A stretch of 21,662 nucleotides of DNA from DASUDX01 sp036275365 (GTDB lineage Bacteria; Pseudomonadota; Gammaproteobacteria; Nevskiales; Nevskiaceae). Below are positions 1 through 7,268 of this stretch, in pieces. The number at the start of each line of letters is the position of its first letter. Position 1 is the stretch's first letter. Below the pieces are notes generated by a model. The model had not been told where the DNA came from, made no database searches, and was given only the letters and a program-made list of their open reading frames with translations. The stretch is from the NCBI GenBank assembly GCA_036275365.1, contig DASUDX010000049.1, positions 1 to 21,662 on the forward strand, read 5' to 3'. The translations under genes and the position numbers were made by a program.

Positions 1-52
1 CGGCCCTCCGTGGCCTCTGTCCAACCGTAGGGGCGGCCCTCCGTGGCCGCCC
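1..52. repeat. Two copies of a GC-rich repeat with a REP-like hairpin
   Basis: The 15-base word CGGCCCTCCGTGGCC occurs at 1-15 and again at 34-48, a period of 33 bases. The second copy is complete: GTAGG at 27-31 leads into an 8-bp perfect stem, GGGCGGCC (31-38) pairing with GGCCGCCC (45-52), with the 6-base loop CTCCGT. The first copy is cut by the window edge. The layout resembles the GTAGGAGCGGC-type REP sequences of gammaproteobacteria (general knowledge). It lies 10 bases past the stop of the minus-strand ugd gene, so it may also end or stabilise that transcript, although no T-run follows the stem. Whether it belongs to a longer tandem array outside the window cannot be seen. Confidence 0.6.
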
Positions 53-62
53 TCGAAGGGCC

Positions 63-1376
63 TCAGCGCCGCCCGATCCCGCGGTACTTGAACCCCTGCG
101 CCCCGACCTCGCGCGGCTCCCAGAGGTTGCGCCCGTCGTACACGAAGTGGTCCCGCATGAGCGCCCACACCCGCTCCCAGTCGGGCGCCGTGAACTCCTT
201 CCACTCCGTCACGAGGCACAGCGCGTCCGCGCCCTCGAGGCCCCGATACGGGTCCTCCGCGTACACGATCGCGTCGCCGAGCACCTCGCGCGCCGTGTGC
301 CGCGCCTCGGGATCGTAGGCCACGACCTCCGCGCCCGCCGCGACCAGCGCCTCGCACAGCGGGATCGACGGCGCCTCGCGCATGTCGTCCGTCTGCGGCT
401 TGAACGCCAGCCCCCAGAGCGCGACGCGCTTGCCCTTCACGCTGCCCAGGCAGCCCTTGAGCTTCTCGTACAGCCGCTGCTTCTGCGCCTCGTTCGCCTC
501 CTCGACCGCATCGAGCACGCGCAGCGCGGCGCCGACTTCCTTCGCGGTGCGCACGAGCGCCTTGACGTCCTTGGGGAAGCAGGAGCCGCCATAGCCGCAG
601 CCCGGATAGATGAAGTGGAAGCCGATGCGCGGATCCGAGCCGATGCCCACCCGCACCTTCTCGATATCCGCACCCAGCTTCTCGGCCAGATTGGCCATCT
701 CGTTCATGAAGCTGATCTTGGTCGCCAGCATGGCGTTGGCGGCGTACTTGGTCAGCTCGGAGGAGCGCACATCCATCACGATCATGCGGTCGTGATTGCG
801 GTTGAACGGGGCATACAGGGCGTGCATCAGCTCGGCGGCGCGCTCGGACGAGACCCCGACCACGATGCGATCCGGCTTGTTGAAATCAGCCACCGCGGCG
901 CCTTCCTTGAGGAACTCCGGGTTGGACACCACATCGAACGCCACCTGCGCGCCGCGTTCGCCGAGCGCCGCCTCGATGCTGGCGCGGACCTGGTCCGCGG
1001 TACCCACCGGCACCGTCGACTTGCTGATCACCACCCGGTACTCGCCCATGTGCTGGCCGATGGCGCGGGCCACCGCCAGCACATACTGCATGTCCGCCGA
1101 GCCATCCTCGTTGGGCGGCGTGCCGACCGCGATGAACTGGTAGAGGCCATGGGCCACGCCCTCGGCCGCCTCGGTGGTGAAGCGCATGCGGCCTTCGCGC
1201 ACATTGCGCTGGAGCATCTCCTCCAGGCCCGGCTCATAGATCGGGCATTCGCCGCGCCGCAGCCGCTCGACCTTGGCGGCATCGACATCGACGCAGAGCA
1301 CGTCGTTGCCGGCATCGGCGAAACAGGCGGCGGTGACCAGGCCCACATAGCCGGAGCCGAAGATGGTGATGTTCAT
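63..1376 (-). CDS. ugd: UDP-glucose 6-dehydrogenase
   Basis: This enzyme oxidises UDP-glucose to UDP-glucuronate with two NAD+ in the cytosol, supplying precursor for exopolysaccharide, capsule or lipid A sugars. The protein has 437 residues, normal for bacterial Ugd/TuaD. It opens with a Rossmann fingerprint GSGYVG (residues 7-12). The catalytic motif CGYGGSCFPKD carries the nucleophile Cys266, and the NAD/UDP-binding C-terminal domain includes ALWGLAFKPQTDDMREAPS. Seen further are STVPVGT and SNPEFLKEG, both typical of the family. ATG at 1376 gives the standard N-terminus MNITIFGSGYVG; no strong Shine-Dalgarno precedes it. It is divergent from putA with a 124-base gap, and no polysaccharide genes lie in the window to name the pathway. 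Function is secure; end product use is unknown. Confidence 0.95.
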   Translation of the reverse strand: MNITIFGSGYVGLVTAACFADAGNDVLCVDVDAAKVERLRRGECPIYEPGLEEMLQRNVREGRMRFTTEAAEGVAHGLYQFIAVGTPPNEDGSADMQYVLAVARAIGQHMGEYRVVISKSTVPVGTADQVRASIEAALGERGAQVAFDVVSNPEFLKEGAAVADFNKPDRIVVGVSSERAAELMHALYAPFNRNHDRMIVMDVRSSELTKYAANAMLATKISFMNEMANLAEKLGADIEKVRVGIGSDPRIGFHFIYPGCGYGGSCFPKDVKALVRTAKEVGAALRVLDAVEEANEAQKQRLYEKLKGCLGSVKGKRVALWGLAFKPQTDDMREAPSIPLCEALVAAGAEVVAYDPEARHTAREVLGDAIVYAEDPYRGLEGADALCLVTEWKEFTAPDWERVWALMRDHFVYDGRNLWEPREVGAQGFKYRGIGRR

Positions 1377-1467
1377 GGAGATCTCGAATGCTGCACAGCA
1401 GCAAGTGCGGGATTCTAGGTGGCACCCCCTCCGGGCGTCATCTCAGGCCGATGACGGGGTGGCTTCC

Positions 1468-1473
1468 TACAAT
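1468..1473 (+). promoter_or_regulatory. Possible -10 element for putA
   Basis: TACAAT at 1468-1473 matches the sigma70 -10 consensus at five of six positions (TATAAT) and would start transcription near 1480, about 20 bases before the putA ATG. No convincing -35 hexamer sits 16-18 bases upstream, so the call rests on the -10 alone. The surrounding 124 bases (1377-1500) also have to hold the promoter of the divergent ugd gene, which I could not place. Confidence 0.3.
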
Positions 1474-1500
1474 GGGCCATCGCCGCCGCCGAGCCTGCTC

Positions 1501-4500
1501 ATGACCGCTGCCCCTTCCGCCCCCGCCGTCTGGTCCGCACCGCCCCCGGAACGGGAGCCGCTGCGCCAGGCCATTGGGCGCGACTGGTTCGCCGATGAGG
1601 CGGCCCTGGTCGGTCGCCTGTGCGGCGCGGCGGAGCTGCCGGAGACGGCGGCGGCGGCGGTGCAGGCCCAGGCGGCCGACTGGGTGCGGCGGGTGCGCCG
1701 CCTGCGCACCGAGCAGTCGCCGCTCGATGCCTTCATGCACCAGTACGACCTCTCCAGCGAGGAGGGGGTGCTGCTGATGTGCCTGGCCGAGGCGCTGCTG
1801 CGGATTCCCGATGACGACACCGCCGAGAAGCTGATCGCCGACAAGCTCGCCCAGGCCGACTGGGAGCGCCATCTCGGCGCCAGCGACTCGCTGTTCGTCA
1901 ACGCCTCCACCTGGGGACTGATGCTGACCGGCCGTCTGGTCAAGCTCTCGCCGGACACCGCCGGCAACTTCCGCGGCGCGATCAACCGCCTGATCGGCAA
2001 GTCCAGCGAGCCGGTGATCCGCCTCGCCATCCGCCAGGCGATGAAGCTGATGGGGCATCAGTTCGTCATGGGTCGCAGCATCGGCGAGGCGCTCAAGCAC
2101 GCGCAGTCGCGCGAGCAGCGTCCCTATCTGCATTCCTACGACATGCTCGGCGAGGCCGCGCTGACCGCCCAGGACGCCGAGCGCTACTTCGGCGCCTATC
2201 GCGAGGCGATCGAGGCCATCGGTGCCAGCGGCCGTGCCGATGATCCGGTGCACACCCGCCCGGGCATCTCGGTGAAGCTCTCGGCCCTGCATCCGCGCTA
2301 CGAGCTGTCGCGCCGCGCGCGGGTGCTCGACGAGGTCGGGCCGCGGCTGCTGGCGCTCGCCCAGGCGGCGCGCCGGGTCAACATCGGCCTGACCGTCGAT
2401 GCCGAGGAAGCCGACCGTCTGGAGCTTTCGCTGGATCTGGTCGAGCAGACCTTCCGCCACCCCTCGCTGTCCGGCTGGGAGGGCTTTGGACTGGCGGTGC
2501 AGGCCTTCCAGAAGCGCGCGCTGGCGGTGATCGACTGGCTGGAACCGCTGGCGCGCCGGGTGGGCCGGCGGCTGGCGGTGCGTCTGGTCAAGGGCGCCTA
2601 CTGGGATACCGAGGTCAAGCGCAGCCAGGAGCAGGGCCTGCCCGGCTATCCCGTGTTCACCCGCAAGGCCAATACGGATGTGGCCTATCTCGCCGGTGCC
2701 CGCCGCCTGCTGGCCGCGCGCGAGGTGTTCTATCCGATGCTGGCCACCCACAACGCGCACACGGTGGCGATGGTCCGCGCCTATGCCGGAGATGCCCAGG
2801 GCTACGAGTTCCAGCGCCTGCATGGCATGGGCGAGGCGCTCTATCAGGTGGTGCGCGAGGATCTGCCGGTGCCCTGCCGGGTCTATTCACCGGTGGGCAG
2901 TCACGAGGACCTGCTGCCCTATCTGGTGCGGCGGCTGCTGGAGAACGGCGCCAATACCAGCTTCGTCAACCGCATCTTCGACGAGCAGGTACCCGCCGAG
3001 CAGCTGGTGGCCGATCCGGTGGCGGCCGCGCGCGGCGCGGTGATCAAGATCAACCCGCAGCTGCCGGCCCCCGAGGCGCTCTACCCGGACCGGGTCAACT
3101 CGCGCGGCTTCAATCTGGCCGATGAGGCCGAGCTGCGCGCGCTGGCCGAGGGCCTGCAGAGCGCCCGCCAGGCCGCCGGCCGGCTGGACCTGCACTCCCT
3201 GCTCGCGCCGGGGGTCGAGGCCAGCGAGGACGCGGCGCAGGTGCTGGACAGCCCGGCCGATCGCCGTCTGCTGCTGGGTCAGTGGACCCCGCTGGCGGCA
3301 GCGAGCGCCGAGGCCGTGCTGGCCGCCGCCCGCGCGGCCCAGCCGGCCTGGAACGCGGTGCCGGTGGCGCGTCGCGCCGCCCTGCTGGAACAGGCGGCGG
3401 ACCGCCTCGAGGCGGATCGCCTGGCCTGCTACGACCTGCTGGTGCAGGAGGCCGGCAAGACCCTGCCCGACAGCGTGGCCGAGGTGCGCGAGGCGGTGGA
3501 CTTCCTGCGCTACTACGCCGCCCAGGCGCGGCGGCTGATGGGCGCGCCCGAGGCCCTGCCCGGGCCCACCGGCGAGCACAATGAGCTGCAGCTGCACGGC
3601 CGCGGCGTGTTCGTCTGCATCGCGCCGTGGAATTTCCCGCTGGCCATCTTCCTCGGCCAGATCGCCGCGGCCCTGGTCAGCGGCAACACGGTGGTGGCCA
3701 AGCCGGCGGAGCAGACCCCGGCGATCGCCGTGCGTGCGGTGGCCCTGCTGCATGCGGTGGGGATTCCGCGCGAGGTGCTGCAGCTGGTGCTGGGCGATGG
3801 CCGGCTGGGCGCAGCCCTGACCCGCTCCGAGGCCCTGGCCGGCGTCGCCTTCACCGGCAGCGTCGAGGTCGCCCAGGCGATCAACCGGGCGCTGGCGGCG
3901 CGGCGCGGTCCGATCGCCACCCTGATCGCCGAGACCGGCGGCCAGAACGCGATGGTGGTGGATTCCTCGGCCCTGCCCGAGCAGGTGGTCAAGGACGCCC
4001 TGCAGTCGGCCTTCTATTCGGCCGGGCAGCGCTGCTCGGCGCTGCGCGTGCTGATGGTGCAGGAGGAGATCGCCGAGCGGGTCGAGCAGCTGCTGGTGGG
4101 GGCGATGAACGAGCTCAGCCTCGGTCATCCCGGGCGGATTGCCACCGACATCGGCCCGGTGATCGACACCGAGGCGCTGGCGCGTCTGCAGGCCCACCGC
4201 GAGCGCCTGCAGGCGGCCGGGGCCCTGGTGCACCAGCTGGCGCTGCCGGCGGACTGCGCCCATGGCAGCTATTTCGCGCCCGCCCTGTTCCGTATCGGCA
4301 GCCTCGCCGAGCTGCCCGAGGAAGTGTTCGGCCCCTGCCTGCACCTGCTGCGCTATCGCGCCGAGACGCTGGAGACCCAGCTTGATGCGCTGAATGCCAC
4401 CGGCTATGGGTTGACGCTGGGCGTGCACTCGCGGATCGAGACCACCTGGCGCCGCGTGCAGGCACGGGTGCGGGCCGGCAACGCCTACATCAACCGCGGC

Positions 4501-4677
4501 ATCACCGGCGCGGTGGTGGGTACCCAGCCGTTCGGCGGCGAGGGCCTCTCGGGCACCGGCCCTAAGGCCGGCGGCCCTCATTACCTGCTGCGGTTCGTCA
4601 CCGAGCGCACGCTCACCGTCAACACCGCGGCGGTGGGGGGCAACGCCAGGCTGCTGGCGCAGTCCGGAGAGGGCTGA
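1501..4677 (+). CDS. putA: Bifunctional proline dehydrogenase / P5C dehydrogenase
   Basis: PutA oxidises proline to pyrroline-5-carboxylate with FAD and then to glutamate with NAD+. The N-terminal half holds the PRODH barrel: SVKLSALHPRYE, the FAD-site stretch RLVKGAYWDTEVKRSQ, and YLVRRLLENGANTSFVNR, where Arg477/Arg478 match the pair that binds the proline carboxylate in E. coli PutA. The C-terminal half is an aldehyde dehydrogenase with APWNFPL, FTGS, Glu811 (ETGGQN) and the nucleophile Cys845 (GQRCSA), spaced 34 residues apart as is usual. At 1058 residues it lacks the ribbon-helix-helix DNA-binding domain of the roughly 1300-residue trifunctional PutA, so it should not repress itself. 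ATG 1501 is chosen because a GTG start at 1363 would run into the ugd 5' end and add a non-conserved leader. No putP transporter is nearby. Confidence 0.95.
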   Translation: MTAAPSAPAVWSAPPPEREPLRQAIGRDWFADEAALVGRLCGAAELPETAAAAVQAQAADWVRRVRRLRTEQSPLDAFMHQYDLSSEEGVLLMCLAEALLRIPDDDTAEKLIADKLAQADWERHLGASDSLFVNASTWGLMLTGRLVKLSPDTAGNFRGAINRLIGKSSEPVIRLAIRQAMKLMGHQFVMGRSIGEALKHAQSREQRPYLHSYDMLGEAALTAQDAERYFGAYREAIEAIGASGRADDPVHTRPGISVKLSALHPRYELSRRARVLDEVGPRLLALAQAARRVNIGLTVDAEEADRLELSLDLVEQTFRHPSLSGWEGFGLAVQAFQKRALAVIDWLEPLARRVGRRLAVRLVKGAYWDTEVKRSQEQGLPGYPVFTRKANTDVAYLAGARRLLAAREVFYPMLATHNAHTVAMVRAYAGDAQGYEFQRLHGMGEALYQVVREDLPVPCRVYSPVGSHEDLLPYLVRRLLENGANTSFVNRIFDEQVPAEQLVADPVAAARGAVIKINPQLPAPEALYPDRVNSRGFNLADEAELRALAEGLQSARQAAGRLDLHSLLAPGVEASEDAAQVLDSPADRRLLLGQWTPLAAASAEAVLAAARAAQPAWNAVPVARRAALLEQAADRLEADRLACYDLLVQEAGKTLPDSVAEVREAVDFLRYYAAQARRLMGAPEALPGPTGEHNELQLHGRGVFVCIAPWNFPLAIFLGQIAAALVSGNTVVAKPAEQTPAIAVRAVALLHAVGIPREVLQLVLGDGRLGAALTRSEALAGVAFTGSVEVAQAINRALAARRGPIATLIAETGGQNAMVVDSSALPEQVVKDALQSAFYSAGQRCSALRVLMVQEEIAERVEQLLVGAMNELSLGHPGRIATDIGPVIDTEALARLQAHRERLQAAGALVHQLALPADCAHGSYFAPALFRIGSLAELPEEVFGPCLHLLRYRAETLETQLDALNATGYGLTLGVHSRIETTWRRVQARVRAGNAYINRGITGAVVGTQPFGGEGLSGTGPKAGGPHYLLRFVTERTLTVNTAAVGGNARLLAQSGEG

Positions 4678-4699
4678 GCCGGGGGCGGGGCCGGGCGCA

Positions 4700-4747
4700 G
4701 ATCCTGACCCCGTCCAGGCCGCGCTCCAGGCCCCGATCCTGGCCCCG
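4700..4747 (+). repeat. Short imperfect direct repeat in the putA-mddA gap
   Basis: GATCCTGACCCCG (4700-4712) and GATCCTGGCCCCG (4735-4747) are 12/13 identical with a period of 35; TCCAGGCC also occurs twice between them (4713-4720, 4725-4732). CCAGG and CCTGG flank CCCCGAT in a small 5-bp stem. The 100-base gap after putA holds no other recognisable signal except the -10-like site next to the following start. There is no T-run, so it is not a standard intrinsic terminator. Confidence 0.4.
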
Positions 4748-4765
4748 GCCGGAGTCCGGCGCGGC

Positions 4766-4771
4766 TATGCT
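4766..4771 (+). promoter_or_regulatory. Possible -10 element directly before the mddA-like start
   Basis: TATGCT at 4766-4771 is followed by six bases and then the ATG at 4778. If used, transcription would begin at or next to the start codon, giving a leaderless message. No Shine-Dalgarno sequence is visible in front of this ATG, which fits. No clear -35 hexamer is seen, so confidence is low. Confidence 0.3.
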
Positions 4772-4777
4772 CCGCCC

Positions 4778-5491
4778 ATGGGATCACTGGTCTACGCGCT
4801 GCTCGCCTATCTCGCCTTCCTGGTGAGTGCGGGAGGGCTGTTCGTGTGGACGCTGGCGATCGAGACGCCAGGCGCGTCAGCAGGGCCCTGGCCGCTGGCG
4901 CTGGGGGTCAACCTGGGGCTGCTGCTGCTGTTTGGTCTGCAGCACAGCGTGATGGCCCGCGACGGCTTCAAGCGCGCGCTGCTGGCGCGTCTCCCGGGTA
5001 CCGCCGAGCGCAGCCACTATGTGCTCGCCTCCAGCCTCGCGCTGGGGGGGATGATGCTGGGCTGGCAGGATCTGCCCGGTCAGCTCTGGCAGGTGGACGG
5101 CGTCGTTGCGCACGGGCTGCGCGTGCTCGGGCTGCTGGGCTGGGGGCTGGCGGTGCTCGCCACCTTTTCGTTCGACCATGCGCGGCTGTTCGGCCTGCGC
5201 CAGGCCTGGGCGCGCTATCGCGGCGAGGGCCTCACGGAACCGGCCTTCTCGCTGCCCTGGCTGTACCGCCAGGTGCGCCATCCGATGATGACCGGCTTTC
5301 TGGCCGGCTTCTGGCTGACGCCGCAGATGAGCACCGACCGCCTGCTGTTCGCCCTTGGCATGACCGTCTATGTGCTGATCGCCCTGCGCTACGAGGAGGC
5401 TGATCTGCGCCGGCATCTGGGGGCGGACTATGAGCGCTATGCGCGGCAGACCCCGGCGCTGCTCCCCACCCCGTGGCGCCGGCGGGCTTGA
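4778..5491 (+). CDS. mddA: MddA-like membrane methyltransferase (NnrU/isoprenylcysteine methyltransferase fold)
   Basis: This is an integral membrane protein of 237 residues with five or six hydrophobic helices. The pattern LQHSVMAR (about residues 55-62), the AERSHYVLASSLAL stretch, FDHARLFGLRQ, and the C-terminal block LYRQVRHPMMTGFLAGFW followed by RYEEADLRRHLGADYERYARQTP closely follow my recollection of MddA, the methanethiol S-methyltransferase that uses SAM to make dimethyl sulfide. The RHPMM...EE block is the SAM-binding end shared by isoprenylcysteine carboxyl methyltransferases. Substrate cannot be fixed from sequence: NnrU-type and other small-thiol or lipid methyltransferases share the fold. 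The last bases overlap the start of the downstream glpD-like gene, so the two are probably translated together. The symbol is given on family resemblance only. Confidence 0.7.
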   Translation: MGSLVYALLAYLAFLVSAGGLFVWTLAIETPGASAGPWPLALGVNLGLLLLFGLQHSVMARDGFKRALLARLPGTAERSHYVLASSLALGGMMLGWQDLPGQLWQVDGVVAHGLRVLGLLGWGLAVLATFSFDHARLFGLRQAWARYRGEGLTEPAFSLPWLYRQVRHPMMTGFLAGFWLTPQMSTDRLLFALGMTVYVLIALRYEEADLRRHLGADYERYARQTPALLPTPWRRRA

Positions 5492-7029
5492 GCAGCGCGT
5501 TTCCCCTGCGGCGCGATCTGGACGGCCTGCGCAGCGGCCGCTTCGATCTGCTGGTGATCGGCGGGGGCATCTACGGCGCCTGGTGTGCCTATGACGCGGC
5601 CCTGCGCGGGCTGCGCGTGGCCCTGGTCGAGCGCGATGACTGGGGCAGCGGGACCTCCAGTGCCTCGAGCAAGCTGATCCACGGCGGGCTGCGCTATCTG
5701 GAGCACTTCGAGTTCGGCCTGGTGCGCCATGCGCTGGCCGAGCGCAAGGTGCTCACCCGCATCGCGCCGCATCTGGTGCGGCCGCTGCGTTTCGTGGTGC
5801 CGGTGTGGACCGGCGATCGCGTCGGCCGGCTGAAGATGCGCGCCGGGCTGGCCCTCTACGATCTGCTGGCCGGGTTCGGACAGCCGGTGGACCGGCACGG
5901 CGCGCATACGCGGCGCGCGTTGCTGGCCGAGTTTCCCGCCCTGCGGGCCGAGGGGCTCACCGGCGGGCTCAGCTATGGCGACTGCCAGGAAGACGATGCC
6001 CGCATGACCCTGGCGGTGGTGGCCGCCGCCCAGGCGGCGGGGGTGGTCTGTGCCAATGGGGTGAGCGCCAGCGAGTTGCGGCGCGAACAGGGCCGCGTCT
6101 GCGGCGCCGCCCTGCGCAGCCGCGAGGGCGAGACCCTGCCGCCCCTGCACGCCGGAGTGGTGATCAACGCGGCCGGGCCCTGGGCCCCGGGCCTGCTCGG
6201 CACGGCGGCGCCGGCGGTCAAGCGGGTCAAGGGCGTGCACCTGCTGATGCCCGCCATCGCCGGCTGCGACAAGGCCTTTCTGCTGACCGCGCCGCAGGAT
6301 GGCCGCGTCTACTTCGTCATTCCCTGGTACGGCAAGACCCTGCTCGGCACCACCGAATCGCTGATCGAGGATCCGTCCGATCTGCGCGTCACCGAGGGCG
6401 ACATCCGCTATCTGCTGGAGGCGGTGAACCACGCCCTGCCCGGGCTGGGCTGGACGCCGGCGCAGGTGCTCGGGCGGTTCGTCGGCGCCCGCACGCTGCA
6501 GGCCGAGGAGGCCGGCTCGCTGTCGGCGGTGAGCCGCGAGTTCGAGGTGCTCTCGCCGCTACCCGGGCTGCTGATGCCGCTGGGCGGCAAGTACACCACC
6601 GCGCGGGTCGATGCCATCGAGGTGATCGATGCCGCCGAGGCCCTGCTCGGGCGCGAGCCCACCCCTTCCAGCACCGATCGCCACCCGCTGCCCGGTGCGC
6701 CACCGGCGGCCGACTTCGAGCGCTGGCTGGCGCAGGCCAGCCAACAGCTGGTCAATCTGGGCGTGGATGCGGCGGCCGCCCCGACCGTGGCCCTGCGCCA
6801 GGGCACCCGCACCCAGGCCGTGGCCGAGCGGATCCGCGAGCAGCCCGGGCAGGCGCGCCGGCTGCATGCCGAGGCGCCGTTCATCGAGGCCGAGCTGTGG
6901 CTGGCGGCGCGGGACGAGATGGCACTGACGGTCGACGATCTGCTGCGCCGGCGCCTGCCGCTGGATCTGCTGGTGCCGCGCAGCGAGGCCCTGGCGGCGG
7001 TGGCCGCGGCGGCCCTGGCGGCGGTCTGA
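5473..7029 (+). CDS. glpD: FAD-dependent glycerol-3-phosphate dehydrogenase (GlpD family)
   Basis: GlpD oxidises sn-glycerol-3-phosphate to dihydroxyacetone phosphate at the inner membrane and passes electrons to quinone. The 518-residue protein (E. coli GlpD has 501) starts with the FAD fingerprint VIGGGIYGAW and LVERDDWGSGTSSASS, then SSKLIHGGLRYLEH, almost identical to E. coli. Seen later are CQEDDARM, VINAAGPW, LLGTTES and the FAD-closing GGKYTTAR; the C-terminal helical cap includes EMALTVDDLLRRR. The usual GTTD is GTTE here. Two starts are possible: GTG 5473 (19-base overlap with the methyltransferase gene) or TTG 5488, which shares bases with that gene's TGA; both imply translational coupling. 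No glpK, glpF or glpR is nearby. Specificity for glycerol-3-phosphate is likely but rests on family motifs. Confidence 0.85.
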   Translation: MAPAGLSSAFPLRRDLDGLRSGRFDLLVIGGGIYGAWCAYDAALRGLRVALVERDDWGSGTSSASSKLIHGGLRYLEHFEFGLVRHALAERKVLTRIAPHLVRPLRFVVPVWTGDRVGRLKMRAGLALYDLLAGFGQPVDRHGAHTRRALLAEFPALRAEGLTGGLSYGDCQEDDARMTLAVVAAAQAAGVVCANGVSASELRREQGRVCGAALRSREGETLPPLHAGVVINAAGPWAPGLLGTAAPAVKRVKGVHLLMPAIAGCDKAFLLTAPQDGRVYFVIPWYGKTLLGTTESLIEDPSDLRVTEGDIRYLLEAVNHALPGLGWTPAQVLGRFVGARTLQAEEAGSLSAVSREFEVLSPLPGLLMPLGGKYTTARVDAIEVIDAAEALLGREPTPSSTDRHPLPGAPPAADFERWLAQASQQLVNLGVDAAAAPTVALRQGTRTQAVAERIREQPGQARRLHAEAPFIEAELWLAARDEMALTVDDLLRRRLPLDLLVPRSEALAAVAAAALAAV

Positions 7030-7057
7030 GTCCTCGTGCTGCGCTGCACATGAAACC

Positions 7058-7075
7058 CGCATCAGGCTTGATGCG
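7058..7075 (+). terminator. Hairpin after glpD-like gene
   Basis: CGCATCA (7058-7064) pairs perfectly with TGATGCG (7069-7075) around the loop GGCT, 29 bases past the glpD stop. It is not followed directly by T residues; a TTTTT run comes only at 7107-7111, followed by a second small stem CTCGC/GCGAG (7112-7126). It may mark the transcript end or protect it, but it is not a textbook intrinsic terminator. Confidence 0.35.
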
Positions 7076-7155
7076 ACGGGCGGTCTGGCGCACACGCCTG
7101 TAGGACTTTTTCTCGCTTGTCGCGAGGCGGTTCGAAGGCGCATCGTTAGCGTCGT

Positions 7156-7161
7156 TACAAC
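7156..7161 (+). promoter_or_regulatory. Weak candidate -10 element for the lipase operon
   Basis: TACAAC at 7156-7161 is the best -10-like hexamer in the 239-base gap before the lipase gene, with TTCGAA 19 bases upstream as a poor -35. A second AT-richer patch, GAATAAACA at about 7188-7196, is another candidate. Both are suggestions only; the gap is long enough to hold a regulated promoter, and I found no clear operator palindrome. Confidence 0.2.
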
Positions 7162-7256
7162 ACCCGGCCGGGCACGGTACGGTCGGGGAATAAACAGGCT
7201 CCGCCCTCGGGTATCGAGGCGAACAGCCTGCCTGGAGCCTGCGGGCTCGTGCGAGT

Positions 7257-7261
7257 AGGAG
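7257..7261 (+). promoter_or_regulatory. Ribosome binding site of the lipase gene
   Basis: AGGAG at 7257-7261, seven bases before ATG 7269, is one of the strongest Shine-Dalgarno sequences in the window and fixes this start. It suggests higher translation than for most neighbours, whose starts have weak or no such sites. Confidence 0.75.
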
Positions 7262-7268
7262 ATCAACG

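Noticed and set aside
1..52. Possible CRISPR array from the regularly spaced repeat
   Set aside because: Only two 15-base copies are visible, the interval is short and itself partly repeated, and no cas gene is near.
1363..1500. Extended GTG start for putA reaching into the ugd 5' end
   Set aside because: The added 46 residues look unlike PutA and overlap the ugd start; ATG 1501 gives the expected N-terminus.
2887..4581. Long minus-strand frame opposite putA
   Set aside because: No recognisable motif; the PutA frame is conserved throughout this stretch.
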